Shown here one piece after another: positions 21,219 through 33,200 of a stretch of 64,000 nucleotides of DNA (the stretch's first letter is position 1; each line of letters begins with the position of its first letter). The notes below the pieces were generated by a model. The model saw nothing but the letters and a program-made list of their open reading frames with translations. It ran no database searches and was not told where the DNA came from. The stretch is from the NCBI GenBank assembly GCA_030248065.1, contig JASAMV010002669.1, positions 1-64,000 on the forward strand. The letters run 5' to 3'. The DNA is from Rhynchonema sp. JSB1_4. Taxonomy: Eukaryota; Nematoda; Chromadorea; Monhysterida; Xyalidae. Position numbers and translations under genes: made by a program.

Positions 21219-23273
21219 CTACCCCCATTGTCCTCCTCCCCATTGTCTTCCCCATCCACCGTTCCCGCCCTGATTTCCCCAGTTTTCACCACCCTGGTTT
21301 CCCCAGTTTCCACCACCACCTTGTCGGAAATTTCTTGGTTGTCCGTTGCTTCCACGATTGGGATTCCCACCGTTCCCACGGTTAGAATTCCCGCTGTTGC
21401 CGCTGTTAGAGTTTCCGTCGTTTCCGTTGTTGGAGTTTCCACCGTTTCCGCGGTTAGAGTTTCCACCGTTCCCCCGATCGGAGTTCCCGCCGTTACCACG
21501 GTTGGAGTTTCCGTTGTTGCCGCGATTTGAGTTTCCGCCGTTGCCGCGATTGGGATTACCGCCATTACCACGATTGGAGTTTCCGCCGTTGCCACGATTG
21601 GGGTTTCCGCCGTTGCCACGATTGGAGTTTCCGCCGTTGCCACGGTTTGAGTTTCCTCCGTTACCTCGGTTAGAGTTTCCCCCGTTTCCGCGGTTAGAGT
21701 TTCCGCCGTTCCCCCGATTGGAGTTCCCACCATTCCCATTGTTCCCGTTATTGCCGCCGTTTCCACCACGGCCGTTATTTCCTTCATTATTCCCACCGTT
21801 GTTTCCGCCGTTCCTTCCGTTTCCGTTATTTCCACCGTTGTTCCCTCCATTGCGTCCGCCATTGCCATTGTTTCCGTTATTTCCGCTGTTCCCGCCGTTT
21901 CCACCGTTCGAGTTTCCGTTGTTACCGTAATCGTAATCATTGCCGTTTCCATTATTGTTGCCGTTGTTGTTATTGCCTTGGTTGCCGTTCCCGTAATTGT
22001 CGTAGTCATTTCCGCCCTGAAAATCAGCCGTAGACACTGTTTTGTGCGTCACAATTCGAAACTCCAATATTTTCAATTTCAATTTCCGCTGACCTGGTTG
22101 CCTCTGCCATTGCCGTTGCCATTTCCCCTGCCACGTTGGCCGGGCGGCACCCAACTGCCATTTCCTCGGTTTCCATTGCCTCTGCCGCGTCCACGACCGC
22201 GATTCCGTTGTCCGTTATTGCCATTTGATGCGCCGTTGCCTCTGTTGCCATTGCCTCGCCCGTTGCCACGCCCTCGGTTGCGCTGGCCGCCTGGCAGAAA
22301 AAACATAATGGTACATTAGCGTGAACGGCATATTTCTAAAAATTGCAATTATCACTTATTTTAGTCCAAAATGGACACACGAACTTTCTTTGGATTTCGA
22401 ACCGGATTCCTCAGATTCCGATGACTTCGACTTTTTCTGCTTTGATCCAGAACCTTTGTTGATGATCAGAGTAAGTTATCTGTTTGGAACTGATTTCAAG
22501 GGCATCACCTATACCTTGATCATCATGCTGTCGTTTTTCTTTGGACTTCTTTTCCGAAGACCCATTTTTGGACTTTTTCGACTTCTTTGATCCAGTGCCT
22601 AAAATTTTCGATATCTCTTAACTATTCATTCAGTTTACCTCCGTTGTTGCCACGATTCTTGTTCTTATTCTTGTTACCTCCACCTCCACCGCTCGACCCC
22701 TGACTGTCGCTGTCGGCCGAATTTGATTGTGAATACGAGCTCTGTTGATTGTTTTGACGTTTGTCGCGAACTGAATATGAAAAGTACAGAAGTACTGAAG
22801 ACCTGATGAGCATATGCAAGTCAAGTGGCAAACACATCGACCTCGACCGGTTTGGGTCGGTCTCCAATTTGCGGCTTGGCCGGACCTTGGATAATTAGCT
22901 CTAAATTTTATGATTTCAAAATCAAGACCTTTGTCACAATTGTGAAGACTCGATGTTTATCGGATCACCGAGAACTTTGCATGGTCTAATCAAAGACCGT
23001 GCAAATCCAACCTTTCACGTCTCCATGCTCATACACGATAACCGGTGATGTTCCATTCTTTGATTTATCGACTTTTTCCAACTTTGTTGTGGCCTTCGGC
23101 TTGCGCTCGTGCTGAACATAAAAATTTTGCAGTTTTGTCTCAAGTTGCTTCAAAAGTTTAAAGTCTCATAAAACTCAGACAAGCATACAGTATATGGGTA
23201 CCTGCTTCCCGAAAACGCTCACTGAAAAGCAGACGATAACAATGTTGATGCAAATAAGCCACTGCAATTTCAT
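21219..23273 (-). CDS. Secreted Lys/Ser-rich then Gly/Asn-rich repeat protein, 7 exons
   Basis: Exons are 23273-23202, 23111-23012, 22770-22639, 22598-22515, 22453-22385, 22290-22094 and 22016-21219, with GT/AG borders and consistent phase: intron 1 is phase 0, introns 2-5 phase 1 and intron 6 phase 0. The product is about 483 residues. Exon 1 is a signal peptide (MKLQWLICINIVIVCFSVSV). Exons 3-5 give Gln/Ser/Asn and Lys/Ser-rich blocks such as GSKKSKKSKNGSSEKKSKEK. Exon 6 is NRGRGNGRGN-like, and exon 7 is mostly repeats of the octamer GGNSNRGN ending in a Gly/Trp-rich tail (QWGGGQWG). The family is not identifiable because composition dominates. Disordered, exported, repeat-built proteins of this kind are often structural, adhesive or mineral-templating; that is inference. 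Repeat-length variation between alleles is likely. Confidence 0.85.
21360..21730. repeat. 24-bp coding tandem repeat
   Basis: Degenerate copies of a 24-base unit, for example TTGGAGTTTCCGCCGTTGCC on the plus strand, encode the GGNSNRGN octamer in exon 7 of the secreted repeat protein. Silent differences between units show that the array is maintained at protein level or is not very recent. Confidence 0.85.
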
Positions 23274-24277
23274 GGCAACACGTCCGTATATCGGTATATA
23301 TTTCGACTTATCAAAATAATTATTATGATTCTGAAAGAATAGCGCATGAAAGAAGAAAAACGCACCGGAAATAACACCTAATTCTGTAAGTGAAATAACA
23401 TTGATAAAAATAATAATATTTATTTGCGCAGGCGAAGTACGCAAGTGAATTTTTACGGCGTTTGCAAATATACCATGCGCGTGTGTAAAAAGTTCCTGAA
23501 ACAGAAATGTTTACGTCTCTGCATGCATACGTCATGATATTGGAGAAACTGCGAACGCAAGTTACGTATACCAGAACTTGTATTGATTAAAATATAATGC
23601 TAACCTTTTGACAGAAACACGCAACGTAAACACCGACGCCTGATAACCCACACGCGAGTCAGTGTTCTACTGTCGTTCAGCAATACGATAGGCCGAACTC
23701 TCGAAAGCCAACTGCAAGCGATATGCAATTCTCAAAACACAGCAGCCACGTGCAAAGTGCATAATTTACAACTGGATTGCTCAATTGTATAGGCAATCAT
23801 GGATGAACACGCACAGCGCAGAGAGACACGCAAAACAAAACGACACGGAATTTATACTTAACGCTTTTTAATTTATAGTAGCTCATAAAACACCCCCCAA
23901 AATCAGAAACCCCCTACGTTGCACGCGGCGCACGCAGTTGTCGAAAAACGCTCTCCATCTGGGTGCGTAAAGTGCCTTTTGGCTCCGAAACGTGCGTGTG
24001 TTGAGCCACGCTGCTGTTCGCGTCAGCACGCAAACAAGTTCAGTTCAGCACAAGCCTGAGCCGATCTATTGTTTTTTTCTGGCGAAATCTGATCTCACAG
24101 GGACCCTGATAGAATTTTGTGGAAAAATTGAAAAAAATATGATTTGTGGTCTGGGGAATAGACGCACGCCATACGCGTCGAGACGTATAACGAACGGAAC
24201 CGGTATTGTGTGTCTGCTGCGGTGCAGAGTGTGCGTGCGTTGGGTTTATGAGTGATTCTGAGCTTCAGGCAAACCGC
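23274..24277. other. No gene recognised; upstream of two divergent genes
   Basis: This holds the 5' flank of the minus-strand repeat-protein gene. No further exon or repeat boundary was seen. Confidence 0.4.
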
Positions 24278-24348
24278 GCTCCCGTAGCTCAGCTGGCTGT
24301 CCAGGCCTGGTGGCTAGGAGGTCGGAGGTTCGAGTCGTTCCTGGAGCA
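24278..24348 (+). pseudogene. tRNA-like sequence with Pol III boxes
   Basis: A 71-base segment begins GCTCCCGTAGCTCAGCTGG and ends CTGGAGCA. It has a good A box (TAGCTCAGCTGG), a near-consensus B box (GGTTCGAGTCG) and five pairable acceptor bases (GCTCC/GGAGC). The T stem and anticodon arm do not fold cleanly, so it is more likely a tRNA pseudogene or a tRNA-derived SINE head than a working tRNA. Confidence 0.6.
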
Positions 24349-24808
24349 TACGTTTGGTGTGGCGGTTCAAAGTTCACAGATTTTTGATTTTTTAGACCCA
24401 TCGATTTTCGATTTTTCGACATAGAGCACCTGCTGGTGTTTCAAAATTCGATGCACTATTGTGCCAAACTGAATTTCATTTGTAAATGGTCGGTTCGGCT
24501 TCACATGACATAACGTATGTGGGTGTCAATTGCAGAACTGGTTCGAATTAGGACATCTGAAGCTTTATCGGAATGCAACGTAGCACGTGCTTGGATTATT
24601 AAGTCGAAAAGCAAAGTGCACATCAAAATAACCTTACAGTTTTATCAACTTGCTTGGTTGATTTCTGCTCGTGCGTCACCTGCTTTAAATCACACGCGGT
24701 TGTTGCGATAAGCTAAAATAATAATATAAATTAAAGCCCCATTTCGCCAAAATGTTGATACCAGTACCCCTTGCTAGGCGCGGAAACACTCATTCACCAA
24801 ATTCTAAT

Positions 24809-27205
24809 ATGTTCAATACCCAATTACGCTTGCTGTTCATCACGTTGGTGTCTGTCGTGACGGCGCTTGCTGCACTTCCGGACTCACCAATTGATCAACG
24901 CAATGTAAACGCTACCGTCAGTACGTTGTTGTTTCAGTGGTACTTTTTCTTTATTATTCTGTCTAAATGTCGGCTTCGGGAGACACCCAAAGCACGAGTC
25001 CTGAAAAAGCTTTAATTGAAGATACTGAGAGCTTTCAAATACAAAAGCACGCACGGTGTAACTCACGAATAAGAGAGAGTCTCAGGGGCATACTCGTGCA
25101 TGTGTATCAGACAGACACACCACCAAGTTCAAATTTTAGACCGGTGTGCACTTTGCTACGCCTGCAGACCTACAGACTCGGCGGATGCGTCGCTGAAGTT
25201 GCTTGTTTTTGTGACACAAAAATTTCAGTGCATTTTGCCCTTCTCAGATATTTGATTGTCCGGAATGAGTTCTCAATTTTTTGGGCATGTTTTATCAATA
25301 ACTTTCGTTTCAACGACAAAATACAGTGAGACTTTACGTAACAAAAACAAGCAAAGTCAGCCTTGCATCAGCCGAGCCTGCATGACTGGTCATGAGCCTG
25401 CGCCTAGCGGCCGCTTATGTACTGGGCCTGCGAGCATGCAGAATTTGCAAGCTGCGTGTGGAGCCTGCGAGCGCAGTCTCCAAAAAGTGCAGCTGGTACT
25501 GTCGGTCGAGGGTAAAAGTGGGTAGCGTCGTATCTTGCGATTTTGTTTTTTTTGCGTTTTCGACCGGCCTTAAAGTTGCTACCCTGCGACTGCACTGGTC
25601 AAAATACCAGAAACAGCCAAATATAGCTAATCTGGCCCTCGAAAAATGTTCATCATCAACCAACAGCCCGACCCGACCAGTAAAGTGCCCATCACTACAT
25701 AATTACAGGCTGTGGAGATGCTGCCAAAGGATCACCATGGCTGGACTACAACGGACATTGCTACGTTTTGGTAGACTGGCCTTGGTCCGGTGGAAAACAA
25801 CTTGATTGGACTGGGGCGCGCGAGCATTGTGTTTTGTACGTTCCATCTCAATGATATATGTGTCTAATCAGACCTTGTTTGACAAGTCAATTGACAAGAC
25901 AAGTAAAGTTTGTGTCTTATGCATGACACAAAGTTCGGCCGGACCCGAAATTTTTGATCGGGCAGGCAACCCTGAGATCCATGGACCCTAATGTCGAGAG
26001 AGTATCATCATCGAAACCAAGTTGCGACTTTGGGCCATCATTCGAAGGATTGGTTGCGAGCTAAAACTCTTTGTGGTTTGTCTGGAAGAGTATAAGGGAG
26101 ACCTCAGACACATTTTCATTGTACTACTCTTTTATATGGCACCACTTTCAAGCAGCGTGTGATCTGTGTCTCTCCTGAGTTCAACACGCAACTGGGTGAG
26201 CCGCATGTTCCATCTAGTAGGTGTCGGGCCCATTTGGCCACGCACCAGAATATGTACGTGTATTCCGGTGGCGCCCAAGTCACCATGAATCACCATCAAC
26301 AAAAACGTTTCTTTATTCGTCACGTCAGTGGACGTGACCCAATAACCATGCCGGTTTATTCGCTCCAGACAATATGGTGGCGGTCGCCCGGCGTGGATTG
26401 AGGACAAGAAGACAATGGTGGCAATCTTGGATTGGCTCAACGAAGCATACAAGCCCATTAAAGAAATGGTTTGTCACCTTGGGTCCTCATGCAGTCCCTC
26501 AAAACTGGAGTAAAATTGGTGCCTCTTGAATCTCCTTTTCGTTTCACCTCGGAACAAAAAATTTGTAAAAACTAAGAATTTTTCTGGATTTTGCAAGCCC
26601 AACAACTATGTGTCGGAGAAGTTCAATTAAGCCCCATGGGGACTTACTTGGAACATGCGTCGGTTTTGAGATCGGAAAATAAAAATGAATATTGAAATAT
26701 ATGAAAATATATATAAAAATAAATATAAAAAATATTTGCCAAGCTTGCCAAATAAGCCCCCAGTGGGGGCTTATTCGGGGGAGGGGGCTTGATCGAACTT
26801 CTCCGGCAGCTTCGCCTTTTTTTTAGTGTATGTATAGTCATTTGTCGTCGTTATACTATTGCAGGACCGCTCTTGGATTGGACTGAAGAAATCCGGCGGT
26901 AATTGGGCTTGGTTCCGAGGTGATGACTCAATGGATCATATCGCGACTTATTTGCCGTGGCTCCCAGGTTTGTTGCTGTTGTTTTCCGGGTGTTCATGGC
27001 CCACCTATAAGGCTTTTGTAGGAGTCATACCCATACCACATGAAAAATGACAAACAGCCTTTTCGTTAAAAATTTATTAGACTTTGATGCAGGGGAACCG
27101 AGCGGCGACGGTAACTGTGGCATGGCGATGTATGTTAATGGCGCTCTCGGACTCAACGATGAAAACTGTGCTGATGTCCATGCTTCTATTTGCCAAATTT
27201 ATTAA
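24809..27205 (+). CDS. Secreted C-type lectin-domain protein, 5 exons
   Basis: Exons are 24809-24920 (an in-frame ATG also at 24752), 25709-25835, 26369-26468, 26865-26967 and 27093-27205, all GT/AG with matching phases (1, 2, 0, 1). I prefer the ATG at 24809 because it directly opens the signal peptide MFNTQLRLLFITLVSVVTAL. The rest is one C-type lectin domain: SCGDAAKGSPWLDYNGHCYV, REHCV, GGGRPAWIEDKKTMVAILDW, DRSWIGLKKSGGNWAWFRG, WLPGEPSGDGNCGMAM, LNDENCADVHASICQIY and stop. The conserved cysteines are present, including the extra N-terminal pair of the long form. The Ca-site motifs are altered: EPS replaces EPN/QPD and LND replaces WND, so classical sugar binding is uncertain. Length without the signal is typical for a single-domain nematode lectin. 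A small MITE lies in intron 3. Confidence 0.92.
26614..26806. mobile_element. Small inverted-repeat element in a lectin intron
   Basis: CGGAGAAGTTCAATTAAGCC at the left is matched by the inverse of CGGAGAAGTTCGATCAAGCC at the right, about 190 bp apart, with an A-rich interior. No target duplication is obvious. Confidence 0.6.
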
Positions 27206-28157
27206 AGCGACTCTGCAATTGAATGTTGACCGCGTTTATTTGCAGGCGTTTTCTCAGGAAATGATCACTAAGCAAGAGAAACTCTGATTTAGAAATGGAT
27301 TTTCAATTCGTTGCTTTGTGATGTTTCACGCGGGGCCCACACGCAATTTCACAGGAGGAGAAAAAATGAAAAAAGTTTGAGGCCGGCCTGTGCAAAACAC
27401 AAGGTAATCCAATCTAAGATATTTTCAGCGTTTTATACTCAGACGTTTCCCTGTACAACGAAACGTTATGTGTGCAAAATGATGAACAAAACACTCCAAA
27501 AAATCAAGCCTTTTCGATTTAAAATGACATGACACTGTTGGCTTTACCTGTGACGTGACGTACACGTGCATCTGACTGATAGTGAACAAGCTACTACGCT
27601 GAATCACGCAATAAAAAGCATTCACACCCGTTTTCAGACCATGTGTTTTGTTTGGCTTTGGCTCACTATTGACTGCAGAGCTTGTGCAATCACGATTATG
27701 TTAAAATTAGGCGGTGGAACTTGATTGTCTGTCCCCCATCTTCAAATGAGGATTGAAATAAAGTTTATTGCTTCTAAAAACTTCAAACGAGTCTTTGTTG
27801 CGAAAAAGTGATGACCGAGGTCTACGGCAGAGTGCTCCAACCACCGAAACTGTTGTCGATTCTGAAACGGTGACTGTCGATTCAATTTTTTCCGAAGCAC
27901 CAGCTGGCACGCTGGATCAATTTTTGAAACATCTCAAAGCACGCCACTGCACGCCCACATACACAGTCTGATGCAAGACGACCGTTCTGACCCAAAAATG
28001 ATTTAGTTCATTTTTTCTGAAACATCTACTGGCACGCTGCATCAATTTTTGAAACGTCAGTCCGCAGATTCTTGTTTCAGGGCTCACAGAGGACCCCAAC
28101 ACCCATTTTTAGGCCTAAAATCGAAAATCAAATTTTTTCCATAGGTATGTATCACTT
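27206..28157. other. No gene recognised
   Basis: A plus-strand frame at 27768-27971 (SAPTTETVVDSETVTV, then APAGTLDQFLKHLK) has coding-like composition. Its end is partly repeated near 28015-28060 (ACTGGCACGCTGCATCAATT), which suggests a duplicated or transposon-derived fragment. No family is recognised. Confidence 0.3.
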
Positions 28158-28991
28158 AAGGTGGAGTTATACTCGGGTACAAAGGGCTTTGGAGACCGCA
28201 ATATAGACAATAAAGACGAATTGTCCTCACGAGCGAGTTACACTTTGTCCATAACCAAGTATAACTCACTTTGAGGACATCCTTTGAAGACACTGCTTTG
28301 AAGACAATTTGTCCCCAAACCAAGAGTTCAACGAGATGAACTTTTGGCTTGTAGACAAACAACACAACGGCAAATATCTCACGTTACACGCAACTTAGCG
28401 ATTCAGTACTTGCCCAGTGGACTCACAGCACACTTCAGAAACTACAAAAACGTTGATGCACGACACCAGCCACACCTCGGACCAGCCCTAAGTCAACGAT
28501 TATCCTAGGGAAGAAAGAAAAATGGGTACTCCCCCAGTGTAGTACTTGGTCAGGGTGTTGACGATAGATAGTGTTGACTAATGTAGCACATCAACTCTAT
28601 CAGGATATTTTTGGAGCAGAATGCTCCCCACTGACAGCAGCCGATGGGCAACATTGTTTCTTGCTGGGGTCCGACCACTAACAAAATTCCTTGGTGTTTC
28701 CGAACGATAGTGAAAGTTTACGATGACATTTTGAATCAGTTTAATTCCACACGCTACTCAACAATTCATTAAATTGACAGTTTTTCGTCATCCAACAATT
28801 TTTAGGTAAATTCCGTTTTCTTATTCTCTTTTCTTTCATTTCTTGGTTGTACCACGTTTTGTGTTCAAAGCCTTGTACCTTCCTTGTCTCCAAACCTTGG
28901 TACATTGTACCTTTTTGTCTTCATGTTTGCATTGTAGACATGAAGACAGTTTGTCTTCAAAAGGCTTTGTACCTGAGTATAACTCCACCTT
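28158..28991. mobile_element. Inverted-repeat DNA element, about 834 bp
   Basis: AAGGTGGAGTTATACTCGGG opens the element and the inverse of AAGGTGGAGTTATACTCAGG closes it. Inner segments rich in CTTTGAAGACA and GTCTTCAAA also pair. I see no clear target duplication and no transposase frame, so the superfamily is undecided. Confidence 0.7.
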
Positions 28992-30211
28992 CGCTCCCTG
29001 TGAGGTCAGATTTCGCCAGAAAAAGCATGGATCAGCACAGTCCTGGTTCAGCCAGCTGGATATTGTCTTCATGTGTTTTCGCTGACACAGTTTCGCTGGT
29101 ACTTGATTTGTGCAAGCGAAAGATATTCTCGAGTCCCGAAAATCGTTTGCGCCCGATCATTGCGGGGAAGCGTAAACGAGAATTCGACCCGGAACTTCAT
29201 ATTTTTAAGCGTTCTCTGTTGCACAGGGGGAACAAGCAGCGAGAAAAGTTTATGTTTTATTATCAAAAAATTAAAACCAATCAGGGATATGAGAACGAAG
29301 CAGAACGAAGGTTATAGCAAAACCGCTACCATCATTGACGTGTCAGCAGACTTTGTCAGAAAGAATGTTCCTATGTATATCATGCTTGAATAGGATTTGC
29401 TGACATGTGTTTGCTGGCAAGAGTGGTAAACAAATGGAAGAGAAATAAATATACGGTTTGTCTCTATTTTTGCACTTCTCCGACATTTACAGCTTAGGCT
29501 CAGGCTTAGCCTAAAAATAAGTCTCCCACTCGTTCCGGAGAGTCTAGCCTGAGCCTAAAAATAAGTCGGGGATTCGCAAAAAAGACAAAATGTACACAAT
29601 CTGCGTCTGTTATTCTTAAACGGCTGTCTAGCCACCGCAAGTTAAGATCCAAAGCTGCAGAAAAGTATAGGCAAACTACACCAACATGAGCTCGATTTCG
29701 CAGCTGGCAGAATAGTGAAACATTCTGACGAGTGGAGGATGATGATTTTCTCTTTCTATTCGTTTTGAATACACACCGCTTCGAAATCGAGCTCTTGTTG
29801 GCGTAGTTTGACTTTAATAAATCGTAGATCAAGCACACAGAAAAGAAACGGGTAGTATTATGCAACACAGGATAATGCGCAGCTGATTGACAATTCAGCA
29901 TCGAGAGAAATTTGCAACAAAAACAACAACAACAATGTGAAACAACCTTTAAACTTAATGACAAGACCACTCAAAATGTATAGGCTATACCTGAAGTAAT
30001 TTTGATTGGTTAACCCACAGCATATAACTTTGAAGTGCCCTCTAATGACCGAGGGCTTAGCCTGCCATTTTCGTGCCACTATAAACGCGGCAATATGGAT
30101 GGTTTACGGCTTTCAAACATTCTACAGTATAAAGAGGAAATGCTAAAGAGCGCAGTCACATGACTTGCTACTGTATCTCAAGCATAGCACTGAGCAGCAT
30201 ACATATGTAGC
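28992..30211. other. No gene recognised
   Basis: It contains a short direct repeat near 29490-29580 (GCCTGAGCCTAAAAATAAGT and relatives). Frames present are short and have no splice-supported extension. Confidence 0.4.
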
Positions 30212-33200
30212 TCAGGTGAGCGAATTCTTTCCAAACGGTCCTCTAAACATGGTGGGAATACTGTCACCAAAATATATCTTCGAATTATTGGCAATGGCCT
30301 TGATTCGCTCCACCTCGATGTATTCGGGCGTCAACAGCTGTTGGTTGGCTTCGGCACGTTTCGTCTCGGCGTAATGCTGCGCGTCGGCGTTGGCCCGGAT
30401 TCGCGCTGCTTTGGTCTGCAATGTGACTAAGTGGCGCGTGGGGTGGGTTAGTCACTTTTTGAAGCTTGCACAAAAGGATCCAAGTCCAAATTAAAATCGT
30501 TCCACGAATACGATACGTATGTAGCGCTTTTTGTGGTTGACGTTATCATGCGGCAGCAGTCAGCGTGGCGCATGTCCAAACTTGCCCTGATTCGTTTGGA
30601 TTTTATGCTCAAGCGCAAGTGTTTTACGCAAGCGTAAGTCCAGCGTGTGTGTTTGGAGTGGCCATTGTGTCCCATCGGACTGACGATGACCTGCTGCGCC
30701 GCCTGACATGAAAACGTGCGGGAAGGGAGGGCGGCACAATTCACATCATGCAAGTACTTTTAGACCACAGTGTATGGCTGATGAATACCAGATAACCGTA
30801 GTGCGGTTTTCCCATTCGCTTCACGTTCATGTCATCATGGTCATTTTCACAATACATCAAATAGAAAACGGTGGGCGCCCAACCTCATCCTCCAATTGCG
30901 ACATTTTCTTCTGACTTTCCTTCTCCTTGATCAGCTGTTCGTAGTGGATCTGCGACACTTCTTTCTTCTTCTGTTCTTCAATCACCGCACGTTTGCGCTC
31001 GGTTTCCGCCTGGAAATATCGATTTGTTCATCAGATTTTTTGTTGAACAGTGATTCTTTTTGAGTCCCGACTTGGTGAAGCCTGAGAACCACTCTCACAC
31101 GAGTCGAAATCAGCGGCATCAGTAGATTTTTCTAATATCCTCAAAAGCAAAAATTCACGTGACTATGTGACCGGTTTTGGATCCAGATGTACTCAAATAG
31201 GTAGGTCAGACCACTCTATAGAGTGACCAGCGTAAAGCAGTTGTCCTTTACTTGTCCCGAGAGCACAACGTTTACGCTGGTCAAAAAACATTATTTGACA
31301 ATGTTAACGGACCTCTTTTTCGACCACTTTCTGTCGTTGTGTTGAGATGAGCAGCTGTGTCTTCTGTGCCTCCATTGCTTCGTAGTTTCCGCGAATCTGC
31401 TCCGGAATCTCTGGTTTGGTCACGCGAACGGCCTGTGCAACGAAAAGAAATTCGCTGTTGGAAAAGTTTTTCTATGTACATACACATTCTGTGCAAACAG
31501 GTGTACATCCGTTGGGTGTAAAAAAGGTATCCGCTCGGTCGGTGTAAGCTCGGTGTAAACATACGACTTGGTAAACTCATCATTCCCAAACCGACTCACA
31601 ATGACTTGCAGTCCGGGTGCCATCTCCCTGAGATCCTTCGAAAGCGCTGCCTTGATGTTTTCATCGATCTGATCGAATAAATCAATGTAGACTTCCTGCA
31701 GACTGTGCGATGAACAGAACTGAAAAGACTAGGATTAAAAAACGAACAACAAAGAGAAAAGTTGACGAGTAATGTCGCTGCCCGATGCCAAAAAGTTCTG
31801 ACAAATAAACAGTCAATGAACCGTGCTTATTTGAAACGTTTTCGGAATAAAGCCCCGCCGTTCAGGGCCCTATTTGAGGGGCGGAGACTCGGGGCTCGAT
31901 CAAAGTGGGATGAGATGCTATCAAACGGGACCCGGTGACCTAGAAAGGTGTTCAGGCTTTATAATGACTCTGCCCTCGCTATGCACAGATGTGACGAAAA
32001 CTCTGTTTATGACTTTGCACGCAGTGATGTTACAGCCCAGCAATAACATCTCCTGGTGGGGCTTTTGGAGGCAAAATTGCCAGGCAAATTCGCACTGAAG
32101 AACCCTGCCTGCGGAAGCGCAATGCGAAACAGACCAGCATACTGCACTCAGTACATCTAGAGCCTGAGTCCAAACCGCAAAACCCACGTCTGAAACTTGA
32201 GTTCCATATCCCGGTTGATGGATCCCAAACAAAAGGCAACAAAAGGTCCCGGTTAACGTAAACAGCACGTACTTGATTGACTTCGTGATGCACTTTGTTG
32301 AATATCAACGGCTGGTCGTATTCGGCCGTGTAGTTCTTGACTGTGTCGTACACGGCATTGGCAGCAAGAATGTTAACAACCTCGATGCGTTTGAAGTACA
32401 CCATCACACCACCGCTGAAATGCAGGTGAGCTTGCATGGGCTGCCCTCCTTATGGTGATTTTCTTGTCACAGGCAAGTTTTGAAGACTATAATTTTGTGG
32501 CAAAGCCGTCGTGTAACCTCTCCCTCTCACAACTCCAAATCAGGGTTGTTTCAAAAAAAGTGGTTAATTAAAAAAATTAAAAAAATTTTTTTTGAAACTC
32601 AGATTTTTAATCTATTGAATCTATTAATTTAATTCAATAACAATCTATAATTTGATTTGATTTTTTTTTTGCTTTTTTTAATAAAAAAAGTTGCCCAAAA
32701 TTGGCTGAAATGTTCAAAAATGGCCTTTTTCGAGGCAAAAAATTGGCACTTTTTTCTGGGACGGGACTTTTTTCGTTGGACGGGACAATTTTTCCAAAAT
32801 CGCGCCTGCGGCGCCCTGTATTGTCCCCAAATCCGTACAGGGATGCGCGGGGCTGGTCTTTTATAGTGATGTGGCTCCGATAATGTACTACTGCACAGGG
32901 TTGGGCAAAAAACGACGGCGTTTTTTCTTAAAAAAACGACGTTTTTTTTAAAAAACGCCTGGGTCGTTTTTCGTTTTTTTTAAATCCTGAATTTCCTTGA
33001 TTTTCCTTGATTTTTCAGGGAAAGTACCCTGATTATCAAGGAAAATCAATTTTTTGTCCCATTTTTTTCAAAAAATTTTCGACCAATTTTTACTTTGTCG
33101 AGATACGTCGATATACGGCGTTTGACTGTCAATGATGACCCCGGCCAAAGTTGGTCCCACGATGCGGGTCTGATATGGGATCTTAGCAACTCGCTAGAAA

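Noticed and set aside
21346..21930. Long antisense Pro/Leu/Phe-rich and Val/Ser-rich frames
   Set aside because: They are mirror frames of the GN-repeat exon. Low-complexity repeats keep several frames open.
22858..22905. Extra exon of the repeat-protein gene reading GPAKPQIGDRPKPVE
   Set aside because: It fits after exon 2, but its only donors leave phase 0 or 2. The next exon's good frame needs phase 1, which exon 2 supplies directly.
24278..24348. Functional tRNA gene
   Set aside because: A and B boxes are present, but the T stem and anticodon arm do not form the required pairs.
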